Notes under the pieces: generated by a model | Told to the model about the DNA's origin: nothing | The model's database searches: none | The model's input: only the letters and a program-made list of their open reading frames with translations | Program-made: the position numbers and the translations under genes | Shown here: one piece after another, positions 42,933 to 49,060 of the stretch | How the letters are laid out: every line of letters starts with the position of its first letter | Numbering within the stretch: the stretch's first letter is position 1 | NCBI GenBank assembly: GCA_963844655.1 | Contig: CAWJPA010000003.1 | Location: forward strand, 806,001 to 870,000 | Length of the DNA: 64,000 nt | Source of the DNA: JASHPR01 sp963844655 | GTDB taxonomy: Bacteria; Actinomycetota; Actinomycetes; Streptosporangiales; Streptosporangiaceae | Reading direction: 5' to 3'

Positions 42933-44198
42933 TCATGCGGCTTGCTGGCGGTGGCTCTTTCCTGATGTGCCCGGGGCAGCTGTGACGGCCTGCTGGCGCT
43001 GAAATACGAGCAGGGCGATGTCGTCGCGGGCGGGCTCGCTGCCCACCATGGCTCCCATAACCGAGATGCAGCAAGCGTCAGGCGGGCTAGCTGTTACTGC
43101 CTGGCGAAGCCGGTCCAGGCCGTCGTCGAGGAACTCGCCGCGGCGTTCGACCAGCCCGTCGGTGTAGAGGCAGAGCAGGGCGCCTGCTGGCAAGGGAATG
43201 GTGACCGAGCGCCGCGGCACGTCGGCGCTCACACCGATCATCAGGTCGGCCGGTATATCAGCAATCTGCGCGGGCCGCCCAGGGGAAGAGATGACCGGCG
43301 GCAGATGCCCCGCGGAGGAGATGTGAGCCTGATCGAGCGCAGGCTCTATGACCGCGTACAAGACGGTGGCGATGGCTCCGGGCTCGAAGTGTTGCATCTT
43401 GCGGTCCAGCAGAGTCAGGACCTGGGCCGGGTCGCGGCTTTGCAGGGCGTAGGAGCGCAGCGAACTGCGGATCCGTCCCATAATCACCGCAGCCTGCAGC
43501 CCAGAACCGGCGACATCGCCGATTACCAGGCACAGTTCGCCAGTGGGCAGCGTGAACACGTCATACCAGTCGCCTCCGACCGTGCCGGTGCCAGGGATGT
43601 AGCGGGCGGCCATTTCGGTGCCCGCGACGGCGGGCAGCGCTGAGGGGACCAGGCTGCGCTGCAGCGCTGTCGCGGCGATCCGGTCATCGCGGGTCAGCAT
43701 CGACTGCACGGCCACGGCCGCGCGGTCGGCGGCCAGCTGCAGCAGTTCGGCGTCCTGGCTGGTGAAGTTGCGCACGGTCAGTGACCCCAGGTGCAAGACA
43801 CCGAGCACCTGGCCGCCGGCGATCAGCGGCACCCCCATCAGGGACTGGATGCCCTTGTCCAGCAGGATCGGGTTGATCACAGTGGTGCGGTCGACATGGC
43901 CGATGATGACCGGCCGGCGCTCGGCCGCCACGCGCCCGGCGAATCCCCGGCCGACCGGAATCCGGACCCCTTGGCTGACCTCTTCTTCCAGGCCGGCGGC
44001 TGCGGTTGCAATCAGGGTGCTCGAGGTGTTGTCCAGCAGCAGCACCGCAGCGGTATCCGCTTGAAGAACGTCTTTTGCACGGCGGAGCAACTCGTCGAGA
44101 AATTCCTGGTCATCAAGCCGCGACAGCGCCGCGTCCGTGATCGTCTGAATGTCCCGGAGTCTGCCCTCCGCGGACACGCCAGCTACTTCGGCGGTCAC
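42933..44198 (-). CDS. GAF-PP2C (SpoIIE-type) phosphatase
   Basis: 421 aa. A GAF domain covers residues 20-160 (LLLDNTSSTLIATAAAGLEEEV, GRGFAGRVAAERRPV). The PP2C/SpoIIE domain follows from about 190 (GGDWYDVFTLPTGELCLVIGDVAGSG, with metal-binding Asp residues, and LLCLYTDGLVERRGE near 345). It should dephosphorylate the STAS antagonist encoded just downstream in response to a GAF signal. Confidence 0.92.
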   Translation of the reverse strand: MTAEVAGVSAEGRLRDIQTITDAALSRLDDQEFLDELLRRAKDVLQADTAAVLLLDNTSSTLIATAAAGLEEEVSQGVRIPVGRGFAGRVAAERRPVIIGHVDRTTVINPILLDKGIQSLMGVPLIAGGQVLGVLHLGSLTVRNFTSQDAELLQLAADRAAVAVQSMLTRDDRIAATALQRSLVPSALPAVAGTEMAARYIPGTGTVGGDWYDVFTLPTGELCLVIGDVAGSGLQAAVIMGRIRSSLRSYALQSRDPAQVLTLLDRKMQHFEPGAIATVLYAVIEPALDQAHISSAGHLPPVISSPGRPAQIADIPADLMIGVSADVPRRSVTIPLPAGALLCLYTDGLVERRGEFLDDGLDRLRQAVTASPPDACCISVMGAMVGSEPARDDIALLVFQRQQAVTAAPGTSGKSHRQQAA

Positions 44199-44456
44199 CG
44201 GGCGTCCACCAATCTGGTGCGCGGCACCCCCAGGTCAGTACGACCTGGCCTGCTCGGATCAGCACGGCCGTTGTCCCAACCGTGTCCGTCAGCGTACAGG
44301 CTCACGCTGACACGGCAGGCCGGAGCAATAATCGCCGCCTGCTGCTGTTGCGGCAATGCCATGCGTGGGCGATCCCGGGTAGACGTCGTGCATGGCTGGA
44401 GAGTCGCGGGCTAGCCGCCCGCAGCCCAGGCGACCGAGCACCTGCCGCTGATGACG

Positions 44457-45404
44457 CTAAGACGGGTCCAGGCGCATGTGCAGGCGGGTGGTAGTGCCCG
44501 CCCGGCCCGTTCTCGTCTGGACGAGATCACAGACCTGATTGACCAGCCACAGGCCCTTACCGCCTGCCAGGTCATCGGACGGAGCCCGGTGCATGGCGAG
44601 CGGATCGGTGATCTGGCCGGTGTCAGCTACCTGGCAGACGATCTCTTCCCTGACTCGCCAGAACTGCACAGTCCCGCCGCCGTCTGTGTGGTGCAGCGTG
44701 TTGGCGGCGAGTTCGCTGGCGGCGAGCACGAGATCAGTGCTGCGCGGCGGCGTGAGCCCGGCACACCTGGCCTTGCTGGCTACGAAGCTGCGCACTGGGG
44801 CCAGGTCGTCCGAGTAGCCCAGCGCCTCAGCGTGAGCGGGCGGGCTGGGCAGCGCCCGCTTGCAGCGCGGCGGAAGCTCCGGCGGCCCCAGGTACCTGGG
44901 GCTGGCTGTCTCCTGCCCGTCCTCGATCACGGCCGGGTGCGTACTTGCCGCATCGGCCATGACTGAGCCAGGAAGCCTGGTGCTGTCGTAAGGGCAGAGA
45001 ACCGTAACCGGGCTGTCGCGGAACGCCAGGTTCATGAGCGCCTCATGCCTGGTCGCCTCCTGCACCTCTGCGGCCGTACGGCCGGGCCAGATCGGCTCGC
45101 CGATGCAGCAGACGCGCTGACCACGATGCTTGTCGGCAAACGTGAGGAAGGCCGGCATGATCCGCGCCGGGTTACGGCCCAGCTTCGCCATGTCTATCAG
45201 GGTCACCCGCGCCGAGTCGTCAGCCAGCTCCCGGTGCACCTGCTGCAGCCGCGCATGGCCATTGGGAATCGCAACTAGAACGGCGTCGTCGCGCGCCCGG
45301 CTGGCCCGGATGAAGCTGCGCAGCGCTGCCATGTACTCGCCGCGACCGCGGTAGAACAACGCCATATGACGGAACCCGTCGCTGGAGGCTGCGGTGACAG
45401 CCAT
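44457..45404 (-). CDS. MEDS-domain anti-sigma kinase (RsbW-like)
   Basis: 315 aa. The N-terminal MEDS/DcmR-like sensory domain spans residues 10-165 (HMALFYRGRGEYMAALRSFI, CCIGEPIWPG, LCPYDSTRLPG). The C-terminal HATPase spans about 195-310 (ASELAANTLHHTDGGG N-box, DLAGGKGLWLVNQVCDLV G-box). It would phosphorylate the STAS protein and bind a sigma factor. The three genes (kinase, phosphatase, antagonist) lie in order on one strand with gaps of 258 and 148 bp. No sigma factor lies beside them. Confidence 0.88.
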   Translation of the reverse strand: MAVTAASSDGFRHMALFYRGRGEYMAALRSFIRASRARDDAVLVAIPNGHARLQQVHRELADDSARVTLIDMAKLGRNPARIMPAFLTFADKHRGQRVCCIGEPIWPGRTAAEVQEATRHEALMNLAFRDSPVTVLCPYDSTRLPGSVMADAASTHPAVIEDGQETASPRYLGPPELPPRCKRALPSPPAHAEALGYSDDLAPVRSFVASKARCAGLTPPRSTDLVLAASELAANTLHHTDGGGTVQFWRVREEIVCQVADTGQITDPLAMHRAPSDDLAGGKGLWLVNQVCDLVQTRTGRAGTTTRLHMRLDPS

Positions 45405-45690
45405 GGCACCCCACGCACGTCCGGGCCTGGCCGCGCTCCGACTCGCCTACCGGAATGCGATACGGGAGGAAGCAACGAGACTCCAGACCCTGCGGCACAT
45501 CGCGAAGTCCGCGGATGCGGCTGCCGGGGTCCAGAGCAACACCTCCACGATACGCCCCTGTGATCTGGTGCCACGAGCGCCCAGTCGGCCTCCCCGGAGG
45601 CGACCGCCGACCCTGCGGCCCGCTATTGCCGAACCGGAACTGGCCAGGCTGCGCTGATGTGGCGCAGCTGGGGGTGGTTATCGTGCAGGC

Positions 45691-46734
45691 ATGGGACCAT
45701 CGGCCTACGCCGCATTCGTGACGCGTGGTCTCGAAGACATCGCCGTGGCGGAGATCACTGCGAGCCCGAATGCCATGCGCCCGCTGGAGACGAGACCCAA
45801 AGTGGTCATGGTGCAGGCCGCGGACTCGCAATCCTTTCGGCACCTTCGAACGGTCGATGATGTCGCCATCGTGAGCGCACAGTCGTCTTCGGTCGACGAC
45901 CTGCAGGATCTGATCTCCCTGACGGCGGATGGCGTGGACCTGGAGAAGTCGATCGAGATCACGCAACGTGCTGACCGCCTGGACGGCACGTTCTCCATCA
46001 CGGTTTCCGCCGCACATACCGCGTACGGGCCAGCCAGCGCCATTGAGGACGCGGTTGCGCGCGTGATTTCGGCTCGCCACGGATGGCGGCACGTTCAGCT
46101 GCAGCGCGCACCTATCGATGTCCGCGTGTTCATCGACGGTGCGTGGGCACTGGTCGGCGTCAGGCTCTTCGATGAACCGCTCTCGCGCCGGTCATACCGC
46201 GTGGTCAATGTACGCGGCTCGTTGCGGCCCACCGTCGCTGCCGCACTTGTTCGGATCGCAACGTCCGACAAGAAAAAGCAGCGCATTTGGGACCCGTTCT
46301 GCGGCTCCGGGACCATTATTTGCGAGGCGGCAGAACTGGGCCATGAGGTCTGGGGAACCGACATCGACTCCGAGGCGGTGAACGCCTCCCGGGAGAATAT
46401 CTCCGCCGTGGCGCGCGAGTACTGGGGCCGGATCGAGAACGCCGACTCGACCTCCCCCAAGACCTGGAAGAAGCACCATACGGCAACTGCAGTGATCTCG
46501 AATCTTCCGTGGGGCAAGCAGGTGGCTATCAAGAGCAAGAAGGCACTCTACGACAGCGTCGGCGCAGGTGTGGCGGACCTCGGACGGCGTGGAGGCACGG
46601 GAGTACTGCTCACAACTGAGCCGAAACTCATCATGCAGCGTTTTCGACGGGAAGCCGGCCTGATCATTGATGAGCGAAGAATTGGCCTGCTGGGCCAGAC
46701 GCCTACCATACTTACCGTCAGGCCGGCCAGTTGA
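45691..46734 (+). CDS. THUMP-domain RNA (guanine-N2?) methyltransferase
   Basis: 347 aa. An N-terminal THUMP-type RNA-binding region (residues 1-150) precedes a class I methyltransferase domain: IWDPFCGSGTIICEAAELG near 205 (SAM binding) and the catalytic SNLPWGKQ near 268, equivalent to the N-x-P-F/W/Y motif of UPF0020/Trm14/RlmL enzymes that make m2G in tRNA or rRNA. The gene ends about 390 bp before an array of tRNA genes on the same strand. This suggests, but does not prove, a tRNA substrate. Confidence 0.85.
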   Translation: MGPSAYAAFVTRGLEDIAVAEITASPNAMRPLETRPKVVMVQAADSQSFRHLRTVDDVAIVSAQSSSVDDLQDLISLTADGVDLEKSIEITQRADRLDGTFSITVSAAHTAYGPASAIEDAVARVISARHGWRHVQLQRAPIDVRVFIDGAWALVGVRLFDEPLSRRSYRVVNVRGSLRPTVAAALVRIATSDKKKQRIWDPFCGSGTIICEAAELGHEVWGTDIDSEAVNASRENISAVAREYWGRIENADSTSPKTWKKHHTATAVISNLPWGKQVAIKSKKALYDSVGAGVADLGRRGGTGVLLTTEPKLIMQRFRREAGLIIDERRIGLLGQTPTILTVRPAS

Positions 46735-46889
46735 GACGTGGCGATGGTCCGGGGATGGTGACCGGCTGCGAGGGCATGGGCGCGCTGCCAGCGGGTGAGG
46801 CCATCAGCCGGCCGGCCGGCTGTGGCGAGCAGGTCACCCTGGAGATCAGCTTGGACGGGCCAGGCGGAACATTCTCGCGATTAATTCTG

Positions 46890-46918
46890 TTGCAGGCCGT
46901 ACGGTGGGCCCCTACCCT
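46890..46918 (+). promoter_or_regulatory. possible promoter before the tRNA array
   Basis: TTGCAG, a 17-base spacer and TACCCT resemble a housekeeping -35/-10 pair. It lies 204 bp upstream of the first array tRNA and would read through all members. The fit at -10 is moderate. Confidence 0.35.
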
Positions 46919-46943
46919 CAGTAACAGAAGGAAAGGAATCCCA

Positions 46944-47051
46944 GTGAATACGTGGTCTGGTTACCCGCGCGAGCGACACGTGAGGCATCTCGGCATGCCC
47001 GCGTTCTTGCAGCCGTGCCTGACCCTGGTCGCCGGGGAGGCTTCTGGATAG
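46944..47051 (+). CDS. possible 35-aa leader peptide
   Basis: GTG start with AAGGAAAGG ten bases upstream, just after the possible promoter. The peptide begins NTWSGYPRERH and ends LVAGEASG. A short GCCCGGCGGGC stem with GGTTTT follows at 47086-47106. Coding is uncertain, but ribosome site, promoter and stem together could be an attenuator-like leader for the tRNA array. Confidence 0.25.
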   Translation: MNTWSGYPRERHVRHLGMPAFLQPCLTLVAGEASG

Positions 47052-47121
47052 AGGTGTAGACACCGACCGGAAGCCGCTCGCAGGGATAAGCCCGGCGGGC
47101 GGTTTTCATGTTCATGGACAT

Positions 47122-47195
47122 ATGGACGTAGCTCAACCAGGAAGAGCGCTGGCCTCCAAATCCAGCGGTTGCAGGTTCGATTCCTGCCGTCCATG
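47122..47195 (+). tRNA. tRNA-Trp(CCA)
   Basis: Acceptor ATGGACG/CGTCCAT, D-stem GCTC/GAGC, loop CTCCAAA (CCA), T-arm GCAGG-TTCGATT-CCTGC, discriminator G as expected for Trp. The innermost anticodon-stem pair is C-U, a mismatch. Confidence 0.88.
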
Positions 47196-47345
47196 CGAAG
47201 CACCACCGATGGGTGTACGTGCCTGCGAGTTGACAACTGCACAGCGGAACACAATGGAACGAGGCAGGTCGATCCGCGGGCGGAAGTGTGCGCCGGCGTA
47301 ACGGCCTGTTCCGGCTGCCCGTCACCCAGAAAAGGGCAGCCGCGT

Positions 47346-47420
47346 GGGCTGCTAGCTCCAATTGGCAAGAGCAACTCCCCTGCAAGGAGAAGGTTCCCGG
47401 TTCGAGTCCGGGGCGGTCCA
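47346..47420 (+). tRNA. tRNA-Ala(TGC)
   Basis: Acceptor GGGCTGC/GCGGTCC with G-U pairs, D-stem GCTC/GAGC, loop CCTGCAA (TGC), T-arm CCCGG-TTCGAGT-CCGGG. The outer anticodon-stem pair is A-A. The canonical alanine G3-U70 wobble pair is present. Confidence 0.88.
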
Positions 47421-47424
47421 CGGA

Positions 47425-47496
47425 CTGGCCATAGCCGAGTGGCAAGGCGCGTGCTTTGGGAGCACGAAATCGGAGGTTCGATCCCTCCTGGCCAGA
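47425..47496 (+). tRNA. tRNA-Pro(TGG)
   Basis: Perfect acceptor CTGGCCA/TGGCCAG, anticodon stem CGTGC/GCACG with loop TTTGGGA (TGG), T-arm GGAGG-TTCGATC-CCTCC, discriminator A. Confidence 0.9.
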
Positions 47497-47499
47497 CGT

Positions 47500-47571
47500 G
47501 CGGCATTAACACAACGGCTAGTGTGCCGGCCTTCCAAGCCGAGAATGCGGGTTCGACTCCCGCATGCCGCT
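47500..47571 (+). tRNA. tRNA-Gly(TCC)
   Basis: Perfect acceptor GCGGCAT/ATGCCGC, D-stem ACAC/GTGT, loop CTTCCAA (TCC), T-arm GCGGG-TTCGACT-CCCGC, discriminator T. Confidence 0.9.
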
Positions 47572-47575
47572 CTGC

Positions 47576-47648
47576 GCGCCGCGAGCTATACGGGTGAAGC
47601 ACTGGACTCTTAATCCAGGGAGACGGGGTTCGAGCCCCTGGCGGCGCA
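47576..47648 (+). tRNA. tRNA-Lys(CTT)
   Basis: Acceptor GCGCCGC/GCGGCGC, anticodon stem CTGGA/TCCAG with loop CTCTTAA (CTT), T-arm CGGGG-TTCGAGC-CCCTG, discriminator A. CCA follows at 47649-47651. Confidence 0.9.
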
Positions 47649-47652
47649 CCAG

Positions 47653-47726
47653 GCGGGAGTGAGGCAACTGGCAGACCTCGCGGGCCCAAACCCCGCGGCA
47701 TGCGCGTTCGACTCGCGCCTCCCGTA
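47653..47726 (+). tRNA. class I-shaped tRNA with Leu anticodon CAA, C33
   Basis: Acceptor GCGGGAG/CTCCCGT, perfect anticodon stem GCGGG/CCCGC with loop CCCAAAC. The middle three bases are CAA (Leu UUG codon) but position 33 is C instead of T. The variable loop is only five bases (GGCAT), unlike the long arm of bacterial tRNA-Leu. T-arm GCGCG-TTCGACT-CGCGC is canonical. Confidence 0.7.
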
Positions 47727-47730
47727 CCGA

Positions 47731-47803
47731 TGCCCGCTGGTCCAACTGGCAGGACGCCGCGTTCTGGGCGCGGATGGTCGTGGTTCGAATCCACGGCGGG
47801 CAG
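47731..47803 (+). tRNA. tRNA-Gln(CTG)
   Basis: Perfect acceptor TGCCCGC/GCGGGCA, D-stem GTCC/GGAC, anticodon stem CCGCG/CGCGG with loop TTCTGGG (CTG), T-arm CGTGG-TTCGAAT-CCACG, discriminator G. Confidence 0.9.
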
Positions 47804-47807
47804 CGAC

Positions 47808-47878
47808 GCCGCCGCGCACGGCTGCGGCCCCGCCCTCGTAAGGCGGACGATCCGGATCGGCACCGGACGGCGGCTCCA
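47808..47878 (+). tRNA. degenerate tRNA-Thr(CGT)
   Basis: Perfect acceptor GCCGCCG/CGGCGGC, discriminator T and encoded CCA; anticodon stem CCGCC/GGCGG with loop CTCGTAA (CGT). The D-arm is irregular and the T-loop reads ATCGGCA instead of TTCRANN between TCCGG and CCGGA. It duplicates the anticodon of the canonical tRNA-Thr at 24893. Confidence 0.6.
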
Positions 47879-47880
47879 AT

Positions 47881-47956
47881 GTCCTCGTAGCCCAATTCGG
47901 TAGGAGGCACCAGCCCGAGGCGCTGGGCAGTGTGCGTTCGAGTCGCACCGAGGACA
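47881..47956 (+). tRNA. class I-shaped tRNA with Leu anticodon GAG, C33
   Basis: Perfect acceptor GTCCTCG/CGAGGAC, anticodon stem CCAGC/GCTGG with loop CCGAGGC: anticodon GAG, C at 33 and C at 38. The variable loop is short (GCAGT). T-arm GTGCG-TTCGAGT-CGCAC is canonical. The genome already has a normal class II tRNA-Leu(GAG) at 11020. Confidence 0.7.
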
Positions 47957-47976
47957 CGATTCCCTCGCTCCCACGG

Positions 47977-48051
47977 CGCTCTAGGCCAACTGGCAGAGCC
48001 ACCAGGCCCAGACCCTGGGTGATCTCGGTTCGAATCCGAGGAGCGCTACGC
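47977..48051 (+). tRNA. class I-shaped tRNA with Leu anticodon CAG, C33
   Basis: Acceptor GGCGCTC/GAGCGCT, anticodon stem CCAGG/CCTGG with loop CCCAGAC: anticodon CAG, C33, C38. The variable loop is GTGAT. T-arm CTCGG-TTCGAAT-CCGAG is canonical. It shares the D-loop AACTGGCA with the CAA and CTG members. Ends are given to within two or three bases. Confidence 0.7.
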
Positions 48052-48098
48052 AATGAAGCATTGGCTCAGTGGCCACAGCAGCGGATGGAGGTTGGCCA

Positions 48099-48358
48099 AT
48101 GATGCTGGGTGAGGCGCTAGCCGAGCGGGCTAGCAAGAAGAAGCAGCTCGAGCAGACCGCGGCGCGGGCCGCCGCGGTGGCCCGCTACCAGGAAGGCGAG
48201 CAGCCGGCGGAGAGCGCGGACGAGCTGCTGGCCAGGGGACGCGCGCTGATCGGCGAGCTGCGGGAGCTGGCGCGCAGGCGGATCAGATCGCCGAGGCGCG
48301 CCGGAACCTAGACGTCCGGATCCAGCAGGCCGGCTGGGCGACCGAGCTGCTTGAGTAG
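48099..48358 (+). pseudogene. DIP1984-family protein with internal deletion
   Basis: ATG at 48099 with GGAGG upstream begins MMLGEALAERASKKKQLEQ and runs to RALIGELRELARR, the N-terminal half of the DIP1984 family. Then, out of frame, come ADQIAEARRNLDVRIQQAGW and TELLE, the family's C-terminal end, stopping at 48356-48358. The middle ~60-70 residues are gone. It sits inside the tRNA array on the same strand. Confidence 0.75.
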
Positions 48359-48476
48359 CACGATTTCCGGGCCGGCGGGAGCCGGTAACCAGGATCGGCC
48401 GGGGCGAGCACGTGCTCAACCTCTTGGTGCTGTGAGGGGAACTCCCGCCGGCCCGGTGAGGCAAGCAGAAATGCGA

Positions 48477-48547
48477 TCCGGTGTAGTTCAACGGCAGAAC
48501 AGCGGGCCGTTAACCCGCCGATGCTGGTTCGATGCCAGCCACCGGAG
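48477..48547 (+). tRNA. tRNA-Asn(GTT)
   Basis: Perfect acceptor TCCGGTG/CACCGGA, D-stem GTTC/GAAC, anticodon stem GCGGG/CCCGC with loop CCGTTAA (GTT), T-arm GCTGG-TTCGATG-CCAGC, discriminator G. Confidence 0.92.
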
Positions 48548-48573
48548 CGGTTCGGAATCTCCAGCGGTATCGA

Positions 48574-48645
48574 GCTCCTGTGGTGAAACGGAGATCATGC
48601 CGGATTACGGATCCGGTGGTGAAGGTTCGAGTCCTTCCGGGAGCG
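48574..48645 (+). tRNA. tRNA-Arg(ACG)
   Basis: Acceptor GCTCCTG/CGGGAGC with one G-U pair, anticodon stem CCGGA/TCCGG with loop TTACGGA (ACG), T-arm GAAGG-TTCGAGT-CCTTC. The D-arm is less regular. Confidence 0.85.
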
Positions 48646-48649
48646 CTCA

Positions 48650-48723
48650 CGGCCTGTAGCTCATCTGGATAGAGCGCCGCTTTCACACGGCGGAGGCAGC
48701 AGGTTCGACACCTGCCGGGCCGA
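48650..48723 (+). tRNA. tRNA-Val(CAC)
   Basis: Acceptor CGGCCTG/CGGGCCG, D-stem GCTC/GAGC, anticodon loop TTCACAC (CAC), T-arm GCAGG-TTCGACA-CCTGC, discriminator A. Confidence 0.9.
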
Positions 48724-48725
48724 CC

Positions 48726-48798
48726 GGTGCCTGGACCCAGAAAGCGAGGGGCCCGGCTGTGACCCGGGCATGAGCGGGGGCAGTACCCGTCAGGCACC
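48726..48798 (+). tRNA. tRNA-His(GTG) with atypical T-loop
   Basis: An extra 5' G (G-1) pairs with C73 around acceptor GTGCCTG/CAGGCAC, the hallmark of tRNA-His. Anticodon stem CCCGG/CCGGG encloses CTGTGAC (GTG). The T-stem GCGGG/CCCGT forms, but the loop reads GGCAGTA rather than TTCRANN, so standard tRNA finders could miss it. Confidence 0.65.
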
Positions 48799-48802
48799 CT
48801 GA

Positions 48803-48886
48803 GGGCGAGCTGATTATGTGGTGAGAACACCCGGCAGTAAACCGGTCGCTTCGGCTGTGCAGGTTCGACTCCTGCCTCGCCCACCA
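48803..48886 (+). tRNA. tRNA-Tyr(GTA)
   Basis: Perfect acceptor GGGCGAG/CTCGCCC, discriminator A and encoded CCA (48884-48886). Anticodon loop CAGTAAA (GTA, with A at 33) is followed by a long variable arm as expected for bacterial Tyr, then T-arm GCAGG-TTCGACT-CCTGC. Confidence 0.82.
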
Positions 48887-48907
48887 CGCCCCGGGCGGCG
48901 GCATTCC

Positions 48908-48978
48908 CTCCCTGGCAGCGGATCCTGCCTCCGAGCGTCCGAAGCTCGGTTGCCCCAGTTCGACTCTGGGCGGGGAGA
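48908..48978 (+). tRNA. tRNA-Arg(CCG)
   Basis: Acceptor CTCCCTG/CGGGGAG with one G-U pair, anticodon stem CGAGC/GCTCG with loop GTCCGAA (CCG), T-arm CCCAG-TTCGACT-CTGGG. The D-arm forms a GGCAG/CTGCC stem with a short loop, a little unusual. Confidence 0.82.
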
Positions 48979-49060
48979 CGTACGGGTGTTCCGCTGTGCG
49001 CAGCAGAAACGGGCTGGCCCCGGCGCCATTGCCGAGGCCAGCCCAGATCCCGCCCAGACC

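Larger units (their letters stand above)
47122..48978 (+). other. array of 16 tRNA genes
   Basis: Sixteen cloverleaf-type genes lie on the plus strand, most separated by fewer than 30 bp; larger gaps are at 47196-47345 and 48052-48476. In order the anticodons are CCA, TGC, TGG, TCC, CTT, CAA, CTG, CGT, GAG, CAG, GTT, ACG, CAC, GTG, GTA, CCG. Lys, Thr and Tyr encode CCA; most others do not. Dense multi-isotype arrays are known from some actinobacterial mobile elements and phages. The array begins 390 bp after a THUMP methyltransferase. Confidence 0.9.

Noticed and set aside
47221..47283. Possible extra tRNA in the first array gap (GCCTGCG ... CGCGGGC ends)
   Set aside because: The ends pair, but no anticodon stem or proper T-arm forms within the 61-nt span.
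47808..47878. Right attachment site (attR) of the tRNA-Thr element
   Set aside because: Only about ten bases at the 3' end (GGCGGCTCCA) match the tRNA-Thr at 24893, and it is part of a separate tRNA gene, so it is not a convincing attR.
46961..48053. Minus-strand protein-coding frames across the tRNA array
   Set aside because: They are open only because tRNA sequences lack stops on that strand; repeated motifs such as GIEPP and RTRTG come from T-arms.
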